Shown: positions 5,183 to 5,391 of the stretch, piece by piece
Layout of the letters: the number at the start of each line of letters is the position of its first letter
Numbering within the stretch: position 1 is the stretch's first letter
Assembly (NCBI GenBank): GCA_947381255.1
Contig: CANCUC010000069.1
Coordinates: forward strand, 1-5,391
DNA length: 5,391 bases
Direction: 5' to 3'
From: Actinomycetota bacterium
GTDB lineage: Bacteria; Actinomycetota; Actinomycetes; Nanopelagicales; Nanopelagicaceae
The notes under the pieces: generated by a model
What the model was told of the DNA's origin: nothing
Seen by the model: only the letters and a program-made list of their open reading frames with translations
The model's database searches: none
Program-made: the position numbers and the translations under genes

Positions 5183-5188
5183 TTAAGC

Positions 5189-5391
5189 ATGACTCCTCAG
5201 GTGATTGGTCAACTCAGAGTTGGTCTTGCCCAGGTAAATCCAACTGTCGGTGCGCTTGGAGCAAATACCGAACTCATCTTGGAATATGCCGGAAAGGCGG
5301 CGAGTGCCGGCGCCCATCTCCTCGTACTTCCAGAGATGGTTCTCACCGGATACCCCGTCGAAGATCTCGCCAATCGCGCAACCTTTCGCCA
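5189..5391 (+). CDS. nadE: Glutamine-dependent NAD+ synthetase, N-terminal glutaminase part, cut by window edge
   Basis: Only the first 67 residues are visible. They match the start of the nitrilase-type glutaminase domain of the two-domain NAD+ synthetase. LRVGLAQVNPTVGALGAN (9-26) is the opening strand and loop, and LVLPEMVLTGYPVEDL (45-60) carries E49, the general-base Glu of the Glu-Lys-Cys triad. The GYPxEDL wording separates NadE from other nitrilase-superfamily enzymes. The Lys and Cys of the triad and the whole ATP-dependent synthetase domain lie beyond the right edge. The enzyme releases ammonia from glutamine and uses it with ATP to turn deamido-NAD+ into NAD+, the last step of the pathway, in the cytoplasm. 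The start at 5189 fits both the domain boundary and the upstream -10 box. It is divergent from panB across 95 bases. Confidence 0.9.
   Translation, partial: MTPQVIGQLRVGLAQVNPTVGALGANTELILEYAGKAASAGAHLLVLPEMVLTGYPVEDLANRATFR

Overview
The window looks like a piece of a compact actinobacterial chromosome. The MarR protein, the EntS-type transporter, the adjacent panB and glutamine-dependent nadE, and the free-standing Lys/Ala/Pro-rich 'histone H1-like' protein are all typical of Actinobacteria. The moderate base composition (not the very high GC of Streptomyces or Mycobacterium), the very short gaps and the leaderless-looking starts fit a streamlined freshwater lineage such as the Nanopelagicales (acI). 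That lineage call is inference; no marker gene here fixes it. There are no RNA genes, mobile elements or CRISPR arrays.

Layout. 1-1808 (-) is an M13-family zinc metallopeptidase whose C-terminus lies off the left edge. An 88-base divergent promoter region (1809-1896) separates it from a MarR-family regulator (1897-2388, +). A strong symmetric hairpin terminator (2410-2443) sits between the convergent MarR gene and a small, extremely basic histone H1-like gene (2454-2837, -). A 165-base AT-rich leader and promoter region (2838-3002) follows. Then come an EntS-like MFS exporter (3003-4274, -) and panB (4284-5093, -), nine bases apart and probably one transcript running panB to MFS. A 95-base divergent region rich in inverted repeats (5094-5188) leads to the start of nadE (5189 to the right edge, +).

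Function. PanB makes ketopantoate, the first committed step to pantothenate and coenzyme A. NadE makes NAD+ by the last, ATP- and glutamine-dependent step. Two cofactor pathways are thus fired from one shared promoter region, where a perfect 6-3-6 inverted repeat overlaps the predicted nadE -10 box. MarR and the M13 peptidase form a second divergent pair, which may mean the regulator controls the peptidase and itself. The histone-like protein is a chromosome-coating candidate and looks highly expressed: strong Shine-Dalgarno, 44 of 46 Lys codons AAG, and its own long leader.

The most notable pattern is that four of the six gene starts carry a TANNNT hexamer exactly six bases before the ATG, the arrangement expected for leaderless mRNAs. 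The two clear exceptions, histone-like and panB, have purine-rich ribosome binding sites. I did not find a new defence or mobile system. The observations worth following are regulatory architecture and the repeat-built nucleoid protein.
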